A stretch of DNA of 64,000 bases from Leucaena leucocephala (GCA_037074615.1 CM073542.1:18554001-18618000), one strand, 5' to 3'. Positions 1-12,424 are shown, counted from the stretch's first letter. Translations and numbers: made by a program. The notes: generated by a model from the sequence alone, not told the origin.

Positions 1-39
1 TGCAAAAGGATTTACTCAAACTCATGGTGTGGAGTATGA
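1..39 (+). pseudogene. Ty1/copia reverse transcriptase fragment
   Basis: The first 39 bases match, with a few changes, the start of the RT domain in the copia element at 56248-56287 (peptide AKGFTQTHGV). The match stops abruptly and runs into LTR sequence of the same family, so this is the remaining 5' scrap of an internally deleted copia element whose upstream part lies outside the window. Confidence 0.75.
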
Positions 40-615
40 ATACAATATATGGATTAATATAATTAGTTACTCAGAGATATGGATTATTTATTTAATTAGT
101 TTCTTATCAAATTATACAATATATGATATTGTATTAATTTCGAAATTAATATAATATTAACTCCAAAATCTAATTCGGTAGAGAAAAACGCATAGCATCC
201 TATATGTCTAATTTTAGGAGCTACGTTTTGAAACATATAGAACACAGAAAGGCCGAAGGGGAATATGCAAAAAGGTTTGCAGATAAGAAACTGCCAAAAT
301 AGAGACGGAGAGGACGAATTCTTGAGAAAGCCCTAGAGGGACAGGAGACGCTAGCATGTTGTTCGTGGTTGGAATGCTGTTCGTGTGGATACCAGTAGAG
401 GAAGCCGACCTAAGTCGTCGACTTTTTGCGATCGAAAAGGGAGCACGAGCCGCGGAGAGAAGCTGTGAACGTCATGACCAAAAGCTGTGGAAGTCGCTGA
501 GGAACACTGAGGGTAATGCTTCTTCCCACTTGACTTAAACACATACGGTAGATCCTGGCAAGGAATGGAACAAATTTTAAGTTAATTTTCGCTCCGTGTC
601 TTCCAATTCCTTACA
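40..615 (+). repeat. 3' part of a copia LTR (plus orientation)
   Basis: The stretch is the reverse complement of the first ~600 bases of the solo copia LTR at 21454-23324 and of the LTR piece at 57840-58450. It ends at 615 in ...TTCCTTACA, the LTR 3' terminus. The LTR is in the same orientation as the RT scrap to its left, as expected of a 3' LTR, but its 5' part is missing. A 63-codon minus-strand frame (351-542) recurs in the other copies only because they share the LTR sequence. Confidence 0.75.
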
Positions 616-860
616 CACCACTACATGCCACAAGGGCTACAAGGGTTTTTATTAGGTTGTAATGTTGGAAATGCTAAGTGATGAAATAGAAATGTATATG
701 AATGATTAATGAAGTACTACACACGATCTTATTTCTTCAAGCTATTTCAATTCTTAATCATAGTTTCAATTGTGCAACTGCAGAGAATCACAATTCACCA
801 AATAATTTCTTTCATACAAGTTGAATATCACATCTTTTCATATGGTCTTTCTTCTTTCCT

Positions 861-896
<36 letters not shown>

Positions 897-2029
897 TTTC
901 TCTTTTATATACTTTTCTTTTTGCTTTTCTTTTCTTTGAACTATTGAAACAGATAGTAAATACATTGAAGATCAGATATCCAATAATTTATTAGTCATTT
1001 TACAATTTAAGACTTATTACAGCAGCAAATATCTTGTACATAATTTCTTAATCAATGATGAAATTTTAAAAGAAAGTGAATATCTCAAAGGGGTAAGCAA
1101 ATGATTGAATTTTTATGTGGCTACTGTTTGGTCAAAAGAGTTTTGAAATAAATACCTTTATCATATTCACAATTCTAAGAAGTTAATGTCTTTTTGAATC
1201 AAGGATTGAGAAAATTTATGCAAAGTTACCAAATTAGATGGTATCACACAATGTACATGAGTATATGTTATATGCTCAAATTTCTTCCATCTGGCTTACT
1301 CACCCTAATCAACTCACTATAACAAGATTGCATGAATATTAACTAAATACATGAGATCAATCATTGATGATGCACAATTTCTAGGAGTAAATCAATGAAA
1401 TAAGCAACTCATACGTCATGAAGCCGCCAATGTTCAAAATTCAATTTTAAATCCATAACAGTAAGTTCCATTAAACCAAGCAACAATAGATGAAATAGAA
1501 AAATTTCTCAGCATTAGACCTATTTTAGTCGTTACAAAAAGGATATCAGGTCATGACTGTTTAATTTTCATAAAATAAGAAGTATTGTTCGTGATATAAA
1601 TGGATAATGGTCATGACTCAAGACATAAAGAGTCACAGTTGCGATAAAGTTAAGTACAGATCAAGACTAAACATCACATATAGGTAAACATCAGAAAATA
1701 GGAATTACTGTCACGATGAAAATAGGCATTGATCGCTACTAATTTTCATAAAGAAGAAACTTGACATATACGCACATATTAGTCACGACAAGAACAACAC
1801 AAGGTCTCGACCAGAATACAGAATCATAGCAATTATTTGATTTTTATTTACCCATTTCACAGATTAAAGTTCATACTCCCTTATACTTAAGTTCTACATT
1901 GTTCTCAATGTGAAGAAGTAATGAAGCACATGCAAAGGCAAAAGCAATGAAGACAAAACTAAACTAGAATCCAAGATGAACTTATTAGTTTCTATGTACC
2001 CCTTCTGTTTTATCTGATCCCCCATACTT
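616..2029. other. AT-rich non-coding stretch
   Basis: No gene is recognised. It holds a CTTT microsatellite near 859-897 and, at about 1545-1830, loosely repeated motifs of the GTCATGAC/GTCACGA type alternating with TAATTTTCATAAA. It lies downstream of the minus-strand integrase at 2030-4398, so it may be the long 3' non-coding region that Athila-type elements carry between integrase and the 3' LTR. That is inference from position only. Confidence 0.4.
859..897. repeat. (CTTT)n microsatellite
   Basis: About nine consecutive tetranucleotide repeats with imperfect CTT/CTTTC edges. A 76-codon plus-strand frame across it (709-939) is low-complexity Phe/Ser and not a gene. Confidence 0.9.
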
Positions 2030-4398
2030 AATCAAGGAAGGAGACAACTTGAGTATATGGGGGTTTGAAGTTCTCTTTGTACAGCTTCAATAAGTGGCCA
2101 TTAACCTAAAATGATGTACCATCTGCTTTATCCATCAATTTAATTGTTCCATAATAATGGATCATGGTCACCATGTAAGGATCATCCCATCTTGCAGCAA
2201 GTTTTCCATGTTTGCAAGCATATCTAGCCTTAAATCTCAAAACCTTATCTCTAACATGAAATTCCTTGCGCATAATCTATTTATCATGAAGAAACTTGGC
2301 TCTTTCTTTATAAATCTTAGAATTCTCATAGGCATCTAGCCTTATTTCTTTCAACTCCTGAATCTGTAACATTCTTTCTTCTCCAGCGGTGTCAAAATTG
2401 ATGTTGCAAGCTTTGACTGCCCAGAATGCTTTGTGCTCAACTTCTACTAGTAGATGACATGTTTTACCATAGACCATTCTGTATGGGGACATCTCAAGTG
2501 GGGTTTTATGAGCTATTCTATATGCCCATAAAGCTTCATTTAACCTTGTACTCTAATATTTCCTTAAGGGCTTAATATCCTCTCTAGAATCCTTTTGATA
2601 GCTTTATTGGAATTTTTAGCTTGACCATTTTTTTTGGAGATGATAAGCTGTTGAGACCTTGTGCTTGATCCTAAGCTTAGCAAATAACCTCCTAAAATCT
2701 TATTACATAAATAAGAACCTTGATCACTACCTATAGCTCTTGGCATACCAAACTTTGAGAAGATGTGTGACTTGAGAAATGTAGAAACTATTACTGCATC
2801 ATCTTTCCTTATTGGTATAGTCTCCACCCATCTTGAAAGATAATCAATAGCTAGCAGAATATATGTATATCTAAAAGATGGTGGAAATGGTCACATGAAG
2901 TCAATACCCCATACTTTAAACATCTCATAAAACATCATAGGTTACTGAGGCATTTCATGCCTTTTGGTCAGTCCACCAAAGTATTGGCACCTATTACAAG
3001 TAGAATTCATAGCAGTCTTTGAATAGTTGTGGCCAATAAAAATCATCATCAAGAATATTCCTTGATGTCTTCTTTGCACTAAAATGTCCTCCACAAATAG
3101 AAGAATGACAAGCTGTAAGAATGCTATCCACTTCTTCATTTGGCACACATCTTCTTATAACATGATCACTGCATATTTTCCACATAATGGGTGGTTCACA
3201 GATATAAAATTTCACCTCATGCTTGATCTTCTGGCCCTAGAAATGAGATAAAGAAGTGAAACTAGATCAGTAATAGTATAATTCACTGAGTGGCAATACC
3301 AAGGTACAGAAATCACAGAAACATAACAATCTCTAAATGTATTAGAAGTGATGTTAAAACCTAATACTCCCCTTGTATTTTCAGGCAACCTACTTAAATT
3401 ATCAACTACCACATTTTTTGCTCCTATTTTATCCCTTATCTCCACATCAAATTCTTAGATTAGTAGCATCCACCTCAAGAGTCTAGGCTTAGACTGTGGC
3501 TTTTCAAATAAGAACTTGACAGCATCATGACAGTGTATATAATCACTTTAGAACTCAAAAGATAAGATATGAATTTGTCTAGTGCAAATATAATGGCAAA
3601 GAGTTCTTTTTCTGTGGTAGTGTAGTTCTTTTAAGCATTATCTAATGTCTTAGAGGCATATGAAATGACTTTAGACAGCTTACCATCTTTCTATCCTAAC
3701 ATTATACCCACAGCTTCATTTGATACATCACATGAAAGCTCAAAATCTAAATGCCAATTAGGTGCAGCAAGTATAGGTGGTGTGATAAGCATAGCTTTAA
3801 TAGTGTCAAATGCTCTCTTGCAAGTATCATCAAAACAAAACTCTATCTATTTGCATGAGTTTAGAAAGTGGAAATGCAATATTGCTAAAGTCCTTAATGA
3901 ACCTTCTGTAGAATCTAGCTTATCCTAGAAATGACCTTAGTTCCTTTAAAGATTTGGGATAAGGAAGAGAAGAAATAACATCAATCTTAGCTTTATCTAC
4001 TTCAATCCTATCTTTAGATATTAAATGCCCTAGAACTTGCCTTTCTCTACCATGAAGTGGCATTTCTCAAAATTCAGCACAAGCTTTTTCTCAATGCATC
4101 TTGCTAAAACTTTCTCTAAACTTTCTAAAAATTCTTCAAAGTCCTTATCATACACTGTAAAATCATCTATGAATACCTCCATGTTGCTTTCCAAGAATTA
4201 ATTGAATATGGACATCATAACTCTTTGAAATGTTCAAGGAGCATTGCACAAGCCAAATGGCATCCTCCTGGTCATGTGAATGTGATCTTCGCTTGGTCCT
4301 CTTATGCAATTGGAACCTAAAAATATCCTGAAAAACTATCAAGAAAACAGTAATGAGCCTTTCTAGCAAGTCTTTCCAATATTTGATCAATAAATGGT
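2030..4398 (-). pseudogene. Athila-like Ty3/gypsy pol remnant: RT (3' half), RNaseH, integrase
   Basis: Read on the minus strand, the fragment begins inside RT with a PFIDQILERLAR-like block at the 4398 end. It passes through the RT catalytic motif FIDDF (Asp-Asp codons about 4162-4167), RNaseH (ending near 3400 with a VVVDNLSRLP-like motif) and the integrase zinc-binding region at 2942-3215 (HSSICGGHFSAKKTS, CNRCQYFGGLTKRHEMP). The integrase core follows at 2564-2850 (GSDQGS; the usual GQAE catalytic Glu reads GQAK), then the C-terminal SPYRMVYGK...LVEVEHKAFWAVK block at 2277-2492 and a VNGHLLKLY-like tail near 2080. Frameshifts and stops break it into many pieces. The VEVEHKAFWAVK block is characteristic of Athila-type elements. 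Its missing 5' half matches the fragment at 5794-7681, beyond the nested LTR. Confidence 0.8.
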
Positions 4399-4843
4399 TG
4401 ATAAACTCATATTTGTAGTGATTTTTATTGTGTTTAAAGTGAGTTTATTATTGATTTTTATCTCCATTTATCAATATATTGAGCAATTATTAAATAAATA
4501 ATATTCAAAATAGTTGAGAATTAATTGATATCAATTTAGTGTTTAAAGTGAACAAATAATTTGTTTATTCTAATTTTCTATCACAAATCAATGGATTAAG
4601 GGAGAATGATAGCTGGACTTAAGGAGTTGATGACATGTGATAGCACATGGGCTAGATCGAGGAATTGTGGAACAAATTGCTAGTGGGAGATCATGCATAT
4701 GTTGGAACATGGAGAAGCACTAATCACACATATCTGGCACTGTTCAAGCACACACAACAGAATCACACATTTCAGCAGCAGCAGCTCATGCACTCTACAC
4801 ATCATTCACACCATTTTAGCTACCCTTCATATCCTTCCACACC

Positions 4844-4851
4844 TATATATA
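4844..4851 (+). promoter_or_regulatory. Putative TATA box of the nested LTR
   Basis: TATATATA lies in a CA-rich context in the middle of the LTR, upstream of the AATAAA at 5023. This is the arrangement expected for U3-R. Inferred from sequence only. Confidence 0.45.
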
Positions 4852-5022
4852 CACACACCATTCCATATCACAGAGTCTGTTTCTGCCCATTCCAGACACG
4901 GAGATCACACACATTTTGCATCATTCATCACTCTACATCCATTCTATTCCATTCATGCCATTTTCCTTTCACTTTCATTTCCGTCTCTATTTTCTCTTCT
5001 GCAACTTTCCTCTATTCCAGTT

Positions 5023-5028
5023 AATAAA
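5023..5028 (+). terminator. Putative polyadenylation signal of the nested LTR
   Basis: AATAAA lies about 175 bp downstream of the TATA box in the same LTR. A canonical hexamer in AT-rich DNA is weak evidence alone, but the spacing is right for an LTR R region. Confidence 0.35.
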
Positions 5029-5793
5029 ACCAGAGGAAAGTTCTACAGTTCATCTTCACCTTCTTCTATCATTTTCACAATGACTACTGCTATGTTTTCT
5101 ATTGCTGCTAGAGTTCAGATGGAAATGAAAGGCTAAGCTGCTGTGCTCTCTTAGAGATAATGCTGAACCATAATCCCTGAGCTGAACAGGGAGTTCATTG
5201 TGTTCTTAATTCAGAGTTAAATGTAATTAGCTCTATAATTACTGATGCAATTAGAGTAGTAGATGACAAAGAAGTAGGGAACCAAGTTAGATTTCTTATT
5301 TCTGCATAACTCACCTTTGATTAATTCTCATCTTTGATAGAGTTGAATATAGTTGTGATTAATTAAAGTGATTCTATTCAATTCATATTCTACTATCTCT
5401 GAGTTGAATGATTCTTAATCTCTTTTAATGTCTGCGAGTTGTAGATTTGATTGAGATTTAGCTAGCGAGTTGTTAGCCATCATTCTAATTCAACTGATCT
5501 AATTCTCATATTCTATGGATAATGAAGGCAAGGTAATTTCTAAGGGAACACGCTTGTCATTCATTCATCTTATCATCATAAACACTAAAAACATAAACAA
5601 TAGCATAGAATTTACTTTCAGTAGTTAGATTGAAACTCATCAAACACCATTTCTTTAACTTGTTAATTTATGGCTCATTAGATTAATTAGGAACTTCTAC
5701 ATCCATTTAGGCTCTTTGTGAATTGACTTAGGTTAGCCTCCACTTACTATTGGTTACCTTAGTTTTGTTTGATAATTAAAATGACAGTTATCA

Positions 5794-7681
5794 CCTATAC
5801 ACACCACTGTCAATTATCCTACACACTTAAAGATGTATCAGTTATATATCAATGCAAACAGAACCAGTATCCACAAAAAAATCCATACTCTAACACATAA
5901 TGAAGGATGGAGGGATCATCCCAATTTTAGATGGAGGGATGGAGGTGGAGACAAGAATTTTAGGTAGAACAGATTCAACAATGATAGACAAGTGAATGAA
6001 TCTTCTAGAGCTATGGAAGTCCCTTCTAGTACAAAGAATGATGGAACAACTAAGTAATGACAGAGCCCAAATTTGCTACCTTGGATAGTAAAATAGAACA
6101 ATGTGAAACAAAAGCTGTAAATATTAATGGCTATGTATCATAGCTAGCAAATTCAGTGAGTGATGTTCAGGCCAGAATTGGTGAAAATCTACCTTCAAAC
6201 ATAGTTGTTAATCCCAAGCCTGTGAATGCTATAAGCTTAAGAAAGGAAAAAATAGTAGAGAAAGATGCTGATGATGATAAAAAGGATTATGAAGTAAGTG
6301 AGCAGCAGAATAGATCTGGAACTCAAGGGTTAATTGAAGAAAGACTTTTATTCATTCAAGAATAAAAAAGCAGCAAAGAGGAGGATATGTTGCAGTAAAA
6401 AAATGAGCAAACTGCATTGAAGGAGGCTGATCAACTATCTATTATACATGAGGCAGTTGTTAGTTCCAGCAGTTCAAGTCAGAAATCCAACAAGAGCCAG
6501 AATCAAAAGGAGCATGAAGTTGTAGAACAGAAGGATAGAGAGGTAAGTATTAAACACCTACCTTTTCCTAATGCATACATGTGTCCAAAGAAGGTTTTAA
6601 AGGATAAATAGAAACAAGATATTCTGAATCTATTGAGTAAATTGGAAGTTAATGTGCCACTTATAAATCTGATTAGAAGTATACCTAAGTATGAGAATTT
6701 CATGAAAGAACTCTGCACTAATACAAGAATCTGCAAACCAAATAAAGGGTTCAAATATGATATAGTGTGTCAGCTTTATTTAAGCTACAACTTCCTATTA
6801 AATGTGATGATCCAGGTTCCTTTACAATCCCAATCACTACAGGTAAGTTTTAGTGTGCTAGTGCTCTATTAGATCTTAGTGTAGCCATTAATGTAATGCT
6901 AACTTCTATTTATACATCACTAGACATAAGCATAGACTCACTTAAGGAAACATCAATGATAGTGCAACTTGCTGATCAAACCGCTAGGAAACTTGAGGGA
7001 CTTCTAGAGGACATATTAGTTAAGGTCAAAGACTTGATTATACCTGCAGATTTTTATGTCTTGGATATGTCACATGAGTCAAATTAAGAAGAGACCTATT
7101 ATCTTGGGTAAGCCATTCCTTAGAATAATCAACACTGTGATAAGTATGAAAAATGGGAGTATCACAATTGAAGTGGGTGATAATGTCATAACTTTTAACG
7201 TCTATAAGCAATGAGACATCCATTTGAAAATTACTCACTGTTAGGCTTAAGTGCAATTGATGCATACATTGAAGAAGCTAAAGAGGAACATGAATTGCTA
7301 CTGCTGGCATTTGTATGCATTTGTATGCATTTAAAAACACATAAGAGAGCAAGAGGTATAAATGCATTTGTATGCACACATAAAATTCTATTAAATAATG
7401 GAGCCAAACTTATTAAATAGCAACAGCGAAGGCTAAATCCCTTGATTTCTAATGCGGTCAAGAAAGAGGTAACTAAACTATTGAATGCTGGCATTTTTTA
7501 CCCCTTTTTAAATAGTGAATGGGTAAGTCCAATTGGTGTGGTGCATAAGAAAAGTGGTATAACTATGGTAAAGAATGAAAATAATGAACTAATTCCTATT
7601 AGAGTGCAGAACTCATGGAGAGTGTGTCTTGACTATGGAAATTGAATGATGCAACTAGGAATGACCATTTTCCTTTACCAT
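5794..7681 (+). pseudogene. Athila-like gag-protease-RT (5' half) remnant
   Basis: A plus-strand copy of the sequence family that makes up the minus-strand array, but strongly diverged. It starts inside gag next to the zinc-knuckle region and continues with the gag block at 5889-6000. It then carries NPKPVNAISLR at about 6210-6240 (the Athila NAITLRSG motif) and a charged linker. The protease follows near 6840-7080, where the active-site DLGA reads DLSV (Asp codon 6872) although the LADQ and PADFYVLDMS blocks remain. The start of RT is at 7442-7681 (VKKEVTKLLNAGIFYPFLNSEW...). It ends in RNDHFPLP-like sequence at ACCAT (7677-7681), where the nested LTR copy 2 begins. Many stops and frameshifts make it non-functional. 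Confidence 0.8.
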
Positions 7682-8532
7682 TGATAACTGTTATTTTAAT
7701 TATCAAACAAATCTAATCTAACAAATAGTAAAGTGGAGGCTAACCTAGGTCGATTCACAAGGAGATAAATGGATATAGAAGTTCCTAATTAATCTAATGA
7801 GCCACAAATTAACAAGTTAAAGAGATGGTGTTTGATGAGTTTCAATCAAACTACTGAAAGTAAATTCTATGCTATTATTTATGTTTTTAGTGTCTATGAT
7901 GATGAGATGAATGATTGACTAGTGTGTTCCCTTGGAGATTACCTTACCTTCATTATCCATGGAATATGAGGATTAGATCAGTTGAATTAGAATATGTTAG
8001 CAAACAACTCACTAGCTAAATCTTAATCAAAGCTACAACTCGGAGACATTAAAAGAGATTATGAATCATTCAACTGAGAGATAGTAGAATATGAATTTAA
8101 TAAAATCACTTCAATTAATCATAACTATGTTCAACTTGATCAAAGATGAGAATTAATCAAATGTGAGTTATGCAAAAATAAGAAATCCAACTCAGTTCTC
8201 TACTTCTTTGTCCTCTACTACTCTAATTGCATCAGTAATTACAGAGCTAACTATTTTAACTTGATACATTTAACTCTGAATTAAAGACACAATGAACTCC
8301 CTGTTTAGCTCAAGGATTATAGTTCAGCATCATCTCCTAGAGAGCATAACAGCTTAGCCTTGCATTGCTATCTGAACTTCAATAGCAATAGAAAATACAG
8401 CAGCAGTCATGGTGAAAATGATAGAAGATGAAGATAAACTGCAAAACGTTCCTCTGGTTCTATTGTCCATAATAGAGGAAAGTTGCAGAATAGAAAATGG
8501 AGAGGGAAATAGAAAGGAAAGGAAAATGGCAT
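7682..8532 (-). repeat. Nested LTR, copy 2, inverted and truncated
   Basis: The stretch begins TGATAACTGTTATTTT, the complement of the 3' end of the LTR at 4399-5793, and follows it in inverse orientation with roughly 90 % identity by eye. It stops at about 8532 (GGAAAATGGCATG), where minus-strand gag of the array begins. The target-site copy ACCAT lies immediately to its left (7677-7681). The TATA half of the LTR is missing. Confidence 0.75.
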
Positions 8533-9720
8533 GTTTGCTCAGCTCCCAGGTCTGTTTTGCTGCTCAATTGCTTCCTTATCCTTTTTATCCTCTACTGTAT
8601 CTCCTTTTTGTACTGTTTCCCACTTCTTAAGCTTATAGCATTTACAGATTTGGGGTTAACAACTATGTTTAAAGGTAAATTTCCCCCAATTCTGGCCAGG
8701 ACATCATTCACTAAATTTGCTAGCTGTGATACATAGCCATTCATGTTTGCTACTTTTGTCTCCCATTGTTCTATTTTACTCTCATGCAGCAAATTTGGCT
8801 TCTGTTGTTGCTTGGTTATTCTATACAATAGATCGTCCTTGAAGTTAGAGTAGAAATTTGTGTTGATGGTGTTTATATTTGAATTTATCATATCAATCCT
8901 CTTCATTATCTCAGATATTCCATAATCCTTTGTAGCAGAGGGTATTTCTATAGCTCTAGAAGATTCAGCCACTTGTATATCATTGTTGAATCTATTATGC
9001 CCAAAATTCCTATCTCCACCTTCATCCTTCCCTCTGAAATTAGGATAATCTCTCCATCCTTCATTATATGTGTTGGAGTATGGATTCCTTTGTGGATACT
9101 GTTTGGTTTGCCTTGATAGATAGCTGATACACCTACACAATGCGTAAGACAATTGACAATGGTGTGCATAGAAGAATAACAAAGTTGACAACTAGGAGCA
9201 ATAAGAGCTTGAGAGTATGGCTTTGAATATACGAATTGCCCAATTGAGCAGCTAGGTTATTGATCTGAGCATTCATGGCAGCAACTTGGGAGGATAAAGT
9301 ATTATAATCTTGAGAAGGCCTTACAGAAACCTCATGGACTTGCCTAGCATCACATCCCCTATACTACTGGTTATTGATTGCTATTTTCTCAATTAGGTTC
9401 CATGCTTCATTTGGAGTTAAATCATCAATAGAGCCTCCAGAAGCTGTATCCAAATTCTTTCTGCATGCATATCGCAATCTTGAATAGAAATACTGCACCA
9501 AATGCTCAGTTAGAATCTAGTGGTATGGACATCTAGCTAATAGCTCTTGAATTCTTCCCCAAAACTTATGGAAAGATTCTTGATCATACTATTTGGAAGC
9601 AAAAATATCATTCCTCAATATAGCTGTCTTTGAAGTAGGAAAGTATCTCTCTAAATAATTAACCATTAACCTGGGATGCTATACCATCTACTTCATTCTG
9701 TCTTGTTGATATATCCTTTA
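8533..9720 (-). pseudogene. Array edge copy: gag only, ancestral-type 3' end
   Basis: A partial unit with one open frame of 199 codons (8592-9191). It has the QRNPYSNTYNEGWRDYPNF block, a Met/Asn-rich helical part and ends in NPKSVNAISLRSGKQ, the canonical Athila motif. That motif is replaced by NP(K/E)FVIVICLI in all other units. The frame ends at a TAA just after KKEIQ, and homology continues to about 8533, where it meets the truncated nested LTR. The gag N-terminal part (9192-9720) is degenerate. This copy is probably the least altered relic of the founder gag. Confidence 0.75.
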
Positions 9721-9721
9721 T

Positions 9722-10777
9722 TCATCTTAAGAGATAATCCACAACTTGCAAAATATATGCATATCCAAAAGATAGTAGGAAACGTCTTGATGATATAAAT
9801 GTTGCATTATCCACTTTTGTCCTTGTCATACAATTATGTTGATATTGGACCATATCCTTCAATTGTTGCAATCCTGAAATGCCTAAAAATTCTAATTTGA
9901 AGCTCTCACAAATAGGGTTAGAATGCAGTATATAATTATTGAATTGAAAACTCCCTAGCTCAGAGGTTCCAATTCCTTGTCTCTCAAAGTATGTTGCATA
10001 ATCCTTATACCGTAACTCTGTTAAATTTGCTACAAACCTTCCTGAATATTGCTCATCACTTGAAACAGTGAGGTTAGCTCCCACAGAGAAAATATTAGAT
10101 AAAGACAAAGAGTAATCACCCATAGTGATAAGCCAGCCATCAGTTTTAGAATTAATGCATAACGCATCACCATTGGATGAAGGGAAAATAGAGAAATCAG
10201 TGGCGGAGTTAGAAATGGAATATTCTTCAACTTCATCATCAATTTCAAGCTGATGAATATTATTACACTCATTTCCAAGTGATGTACCAATCAAGTTAAG
10301 TCCTAGGAGAGAATGATCCTCATGTGGGTGTTTATACATCTTAAACTGAATTATGTGCCCACCAAATCTATTTTAATAATTTTCATTTTTCATGCAAATC
10401 ATGGTATTAGCTATTTTCATGAATGGCCTTCCTAGAATTAGAGTACTATCATCCAGAGACTTATTTGACATATCCAAAACATAGAAGTCCACAAGAAAAA
10501 CAAGTTCCTTAACTTGAACTACAATGTCTTCTAAAATTCCATTAGGATTTATAATTCTCTTATCAGCCAATTGAGCTAGCACACTAGTTAGTTTGATTAG
10601 ATTTACTCCTAAAGTATGACAAATGGAACTTGGCATAACATTGATAGCAGCACCTAAATCTAGCAATGCTTTTGGAATAATTATTTTGCCAATTGTACAA
10701 GGAATAGAAAATGCACCTGGATCTTTACACTTTACTGGAAGTTGAGAGGTGGAGAGTGCAGAAGCTTTAGGTCCAAC
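9722..10777 (-). pseudogene. Unit A protease and downstream segment, frameshifted
   Basis: The protease active site DLGAAINVMPSS and the flap-side ILGRPF are readable in the upstream part (about 10373-10777). The frame then shifts near 10370 and continues as MYKHPHEDHSLLGLNLI... to VVDYLLR at 9722. The upstream linker (10778-10990) is separated by a stop. Confidence 0.75.
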
Positions 10778-11297
10778 TTACACCAGTTCATTAGATTTAT
10801 GTCTTTCCTTATGTGTACAACTGTCCTTCAAACATTTTGCATGTTCTGATACTTTTTGAATTCTCTCCAGCATAGGCACATTCACTTCAATCTTGCTGAA
10901 AGGGTCAATCACTTTCTTGTTTTTCTCTTCTAAGGCTTTCCTCTTGCTGCTCATGGATTCCCTTAGAATAGGTAGTTCCTTCAGATGCAACTTTTTCTCA
11001 ACTACACTAGAGGTTGTTTCTTGCTGCTTGAGCTATGAATTTACTGCTGGTTGTGTTTCATCAGTTATGTCCGTCCACTCTAAGATTCCTTAAATCATAA
11101 TCCAGAGCAGCAGATAGTGCAGTTTCCTTGCTGTTAAGCTGTCTAGAACCTTCTGAATTTGAGGCAGAAATGATTTGGCTTTTTGTAACATTTTCCTTCC
11201 CCAGTGGTTGTGATCCTTTTGTATTTTCAAAATTCTCAATGTTGCCGATGGAATCAGTGTCTACCTCACATTCCTCTTCACTGTTAACATCTATAGC

Positions 11298-11894
11298 TTA
11301 TTCCCTAACTTGTTCTTCATCAATCAAACATATGACAATAACAAATTTAGGGTTAACAACTGTGTTTGAAGGTATATCTCCATTGATTTTTGCTTTAACA
11401 TCATTAATTGAATGGGCTAGATGTGATACATAGCCATTCATGTTTACAGCTTTTGTTTCCCACTGTTCCATCTTATTATTCAAGGCAGAAAACCTGGACT
11501 CTGTCATTGCTTGATTGTTCTTCACAATAGATCTCACGCCCTTGAAATTAGAGCAGAGGTTTTTGTTGATAGAGTTTATATTTGAATTCATCATATTAAT
11601 GCTCTTCATTATCTCATATATTCCATAATCCTTTGTAGTAGATGGTACTTCTATAGCTCTAGGAGATTTAGTTGCTTGTATATCGTCGTTGAATCTATTA
11701 TGCCCAAAATTCCTATCTCCACCTTCATCCCTGCCTCTGAAATTAGGATAATCTCTCCATCCTTCATTATATGTGTTGGAGTATGGATTCCTTTGTGGAT
11801 ACTGTTTGGTTTGCCTTGATAGATAGCTGATACACCTACACAATGCGTAAGACAATTGACAATGGTGTGTATAGGAGAATAACAAAGTTGACAA
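11298..11894 (-). pseudogene. Unit A gag C-terminal frame (198 codons)
   Basis: The frame contains PQRNPYSNTYNEGWRDYPNFRG, a DEGGDRNFGHNRF segment and a long Asn/Met/Ser helical stretch with EQWETKAVNMNGYVSHLA, and ends INEEQVRE-like at a TAA. The zinc knuckle upstream (CQLCYSPMHTIVNC, CX2CX4HX4C) is in a different frame. Confidence 0.7.
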
Positions 11895-12424
11895 CTAGGA
11901 GCAACAAGAGCTTGAGAGTATGGCTTTGAATATGCGAATTGCCCAATTGAGCAGCTAGGTTATTGATCTGAGCATTCATGGCAGCAACTTGGGAGGATAA
12001 AGTATTATAATCTTGAGAAGGCCTTACAGAAACCTCATGGACTTGCCTAGCATCACATCCCCCATACTACTGGTTATTGATTGCTATTTTCTCAATTAGG
12101 TTCAATGCTTCATTTGGAGTTAAATCATCAATAGAGCCTCTAGAAGCTGTATCCAAATTCTTTCTGCATGCATATCGCAATCTTGAATAGAAATACTGCA
12201 CCAAATGCTCAGTTAGAATCTAGTGGTATGGACATCTAGCTAATAGCTCTTGAATTCTTCCCCAAAACTTATGGAAAGATTCTTGATCATACTATTTGGA
12301 AGCAAAAGTATCATTCCTCAATATAGCTGTCTTTGAAGTAGGAAAGTATCTCTCTAAATAATTGACCATTAACCTGGGATGCTATACCATCTACTCCATT
12401 CTGTCTTGTTGATATATCCTTTAT

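Larger units (their letters stand above)
4399..5793 (+). repeat. Nested solo LTR, copy 1 (1395 bp)
   Basis: The stretch starts TGATAAACTC and ends GACAGTTATCA, so it has TG...CA ends with a short terminal inverted repeat TGATAA/TTATCA. A TATA box (4844-4851) is followed about 175 bp later by AATAAA (5023-5028), which gives the LTR plus orientation. It is flanked on the left by ATGGT (4394-4398), the complement of the ACCAT that flanks copy 2. On the right it abuts truncated gag rather than a target-site copy, so that side is a rearrangement breakpoint. Plus-strand frames of 119 and 147 codons at 4665-5136 are His/Ser/Thr-rich low complexity and not genes. Confidence 0.7.
9721..12423 (-). repeat. 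Array unit A (2703 bp)
   Basis: A complete and the most decayed unit. The protease frame is broken by compensating 1-bp indels near 10370 and by a TAA at about 10779. The 3' part (9722-10339) is open through SGLQQLKDMVQYQ and on to the integrase scrap FGYAYILQVVDYLLR, the longer version of the frame shared only with unit B. The gag frame at 11298-11894 (198 codons) is open from the PQRNPYSN block to QVRE. Confidence 0.85.

Noticed and set aside
709..939. 76-codon Phe/Ser-rich frame near the left end
   Set aside because: Generated by the CTTT microsatellite.
4693..5136. 147-codon plus-strand frame in the nested LTR
   Set aside because: His/Ser/Thr-rich low complexity across TATA box and polyadenylation signal of an LTR, and not preserved in the inverted copy.
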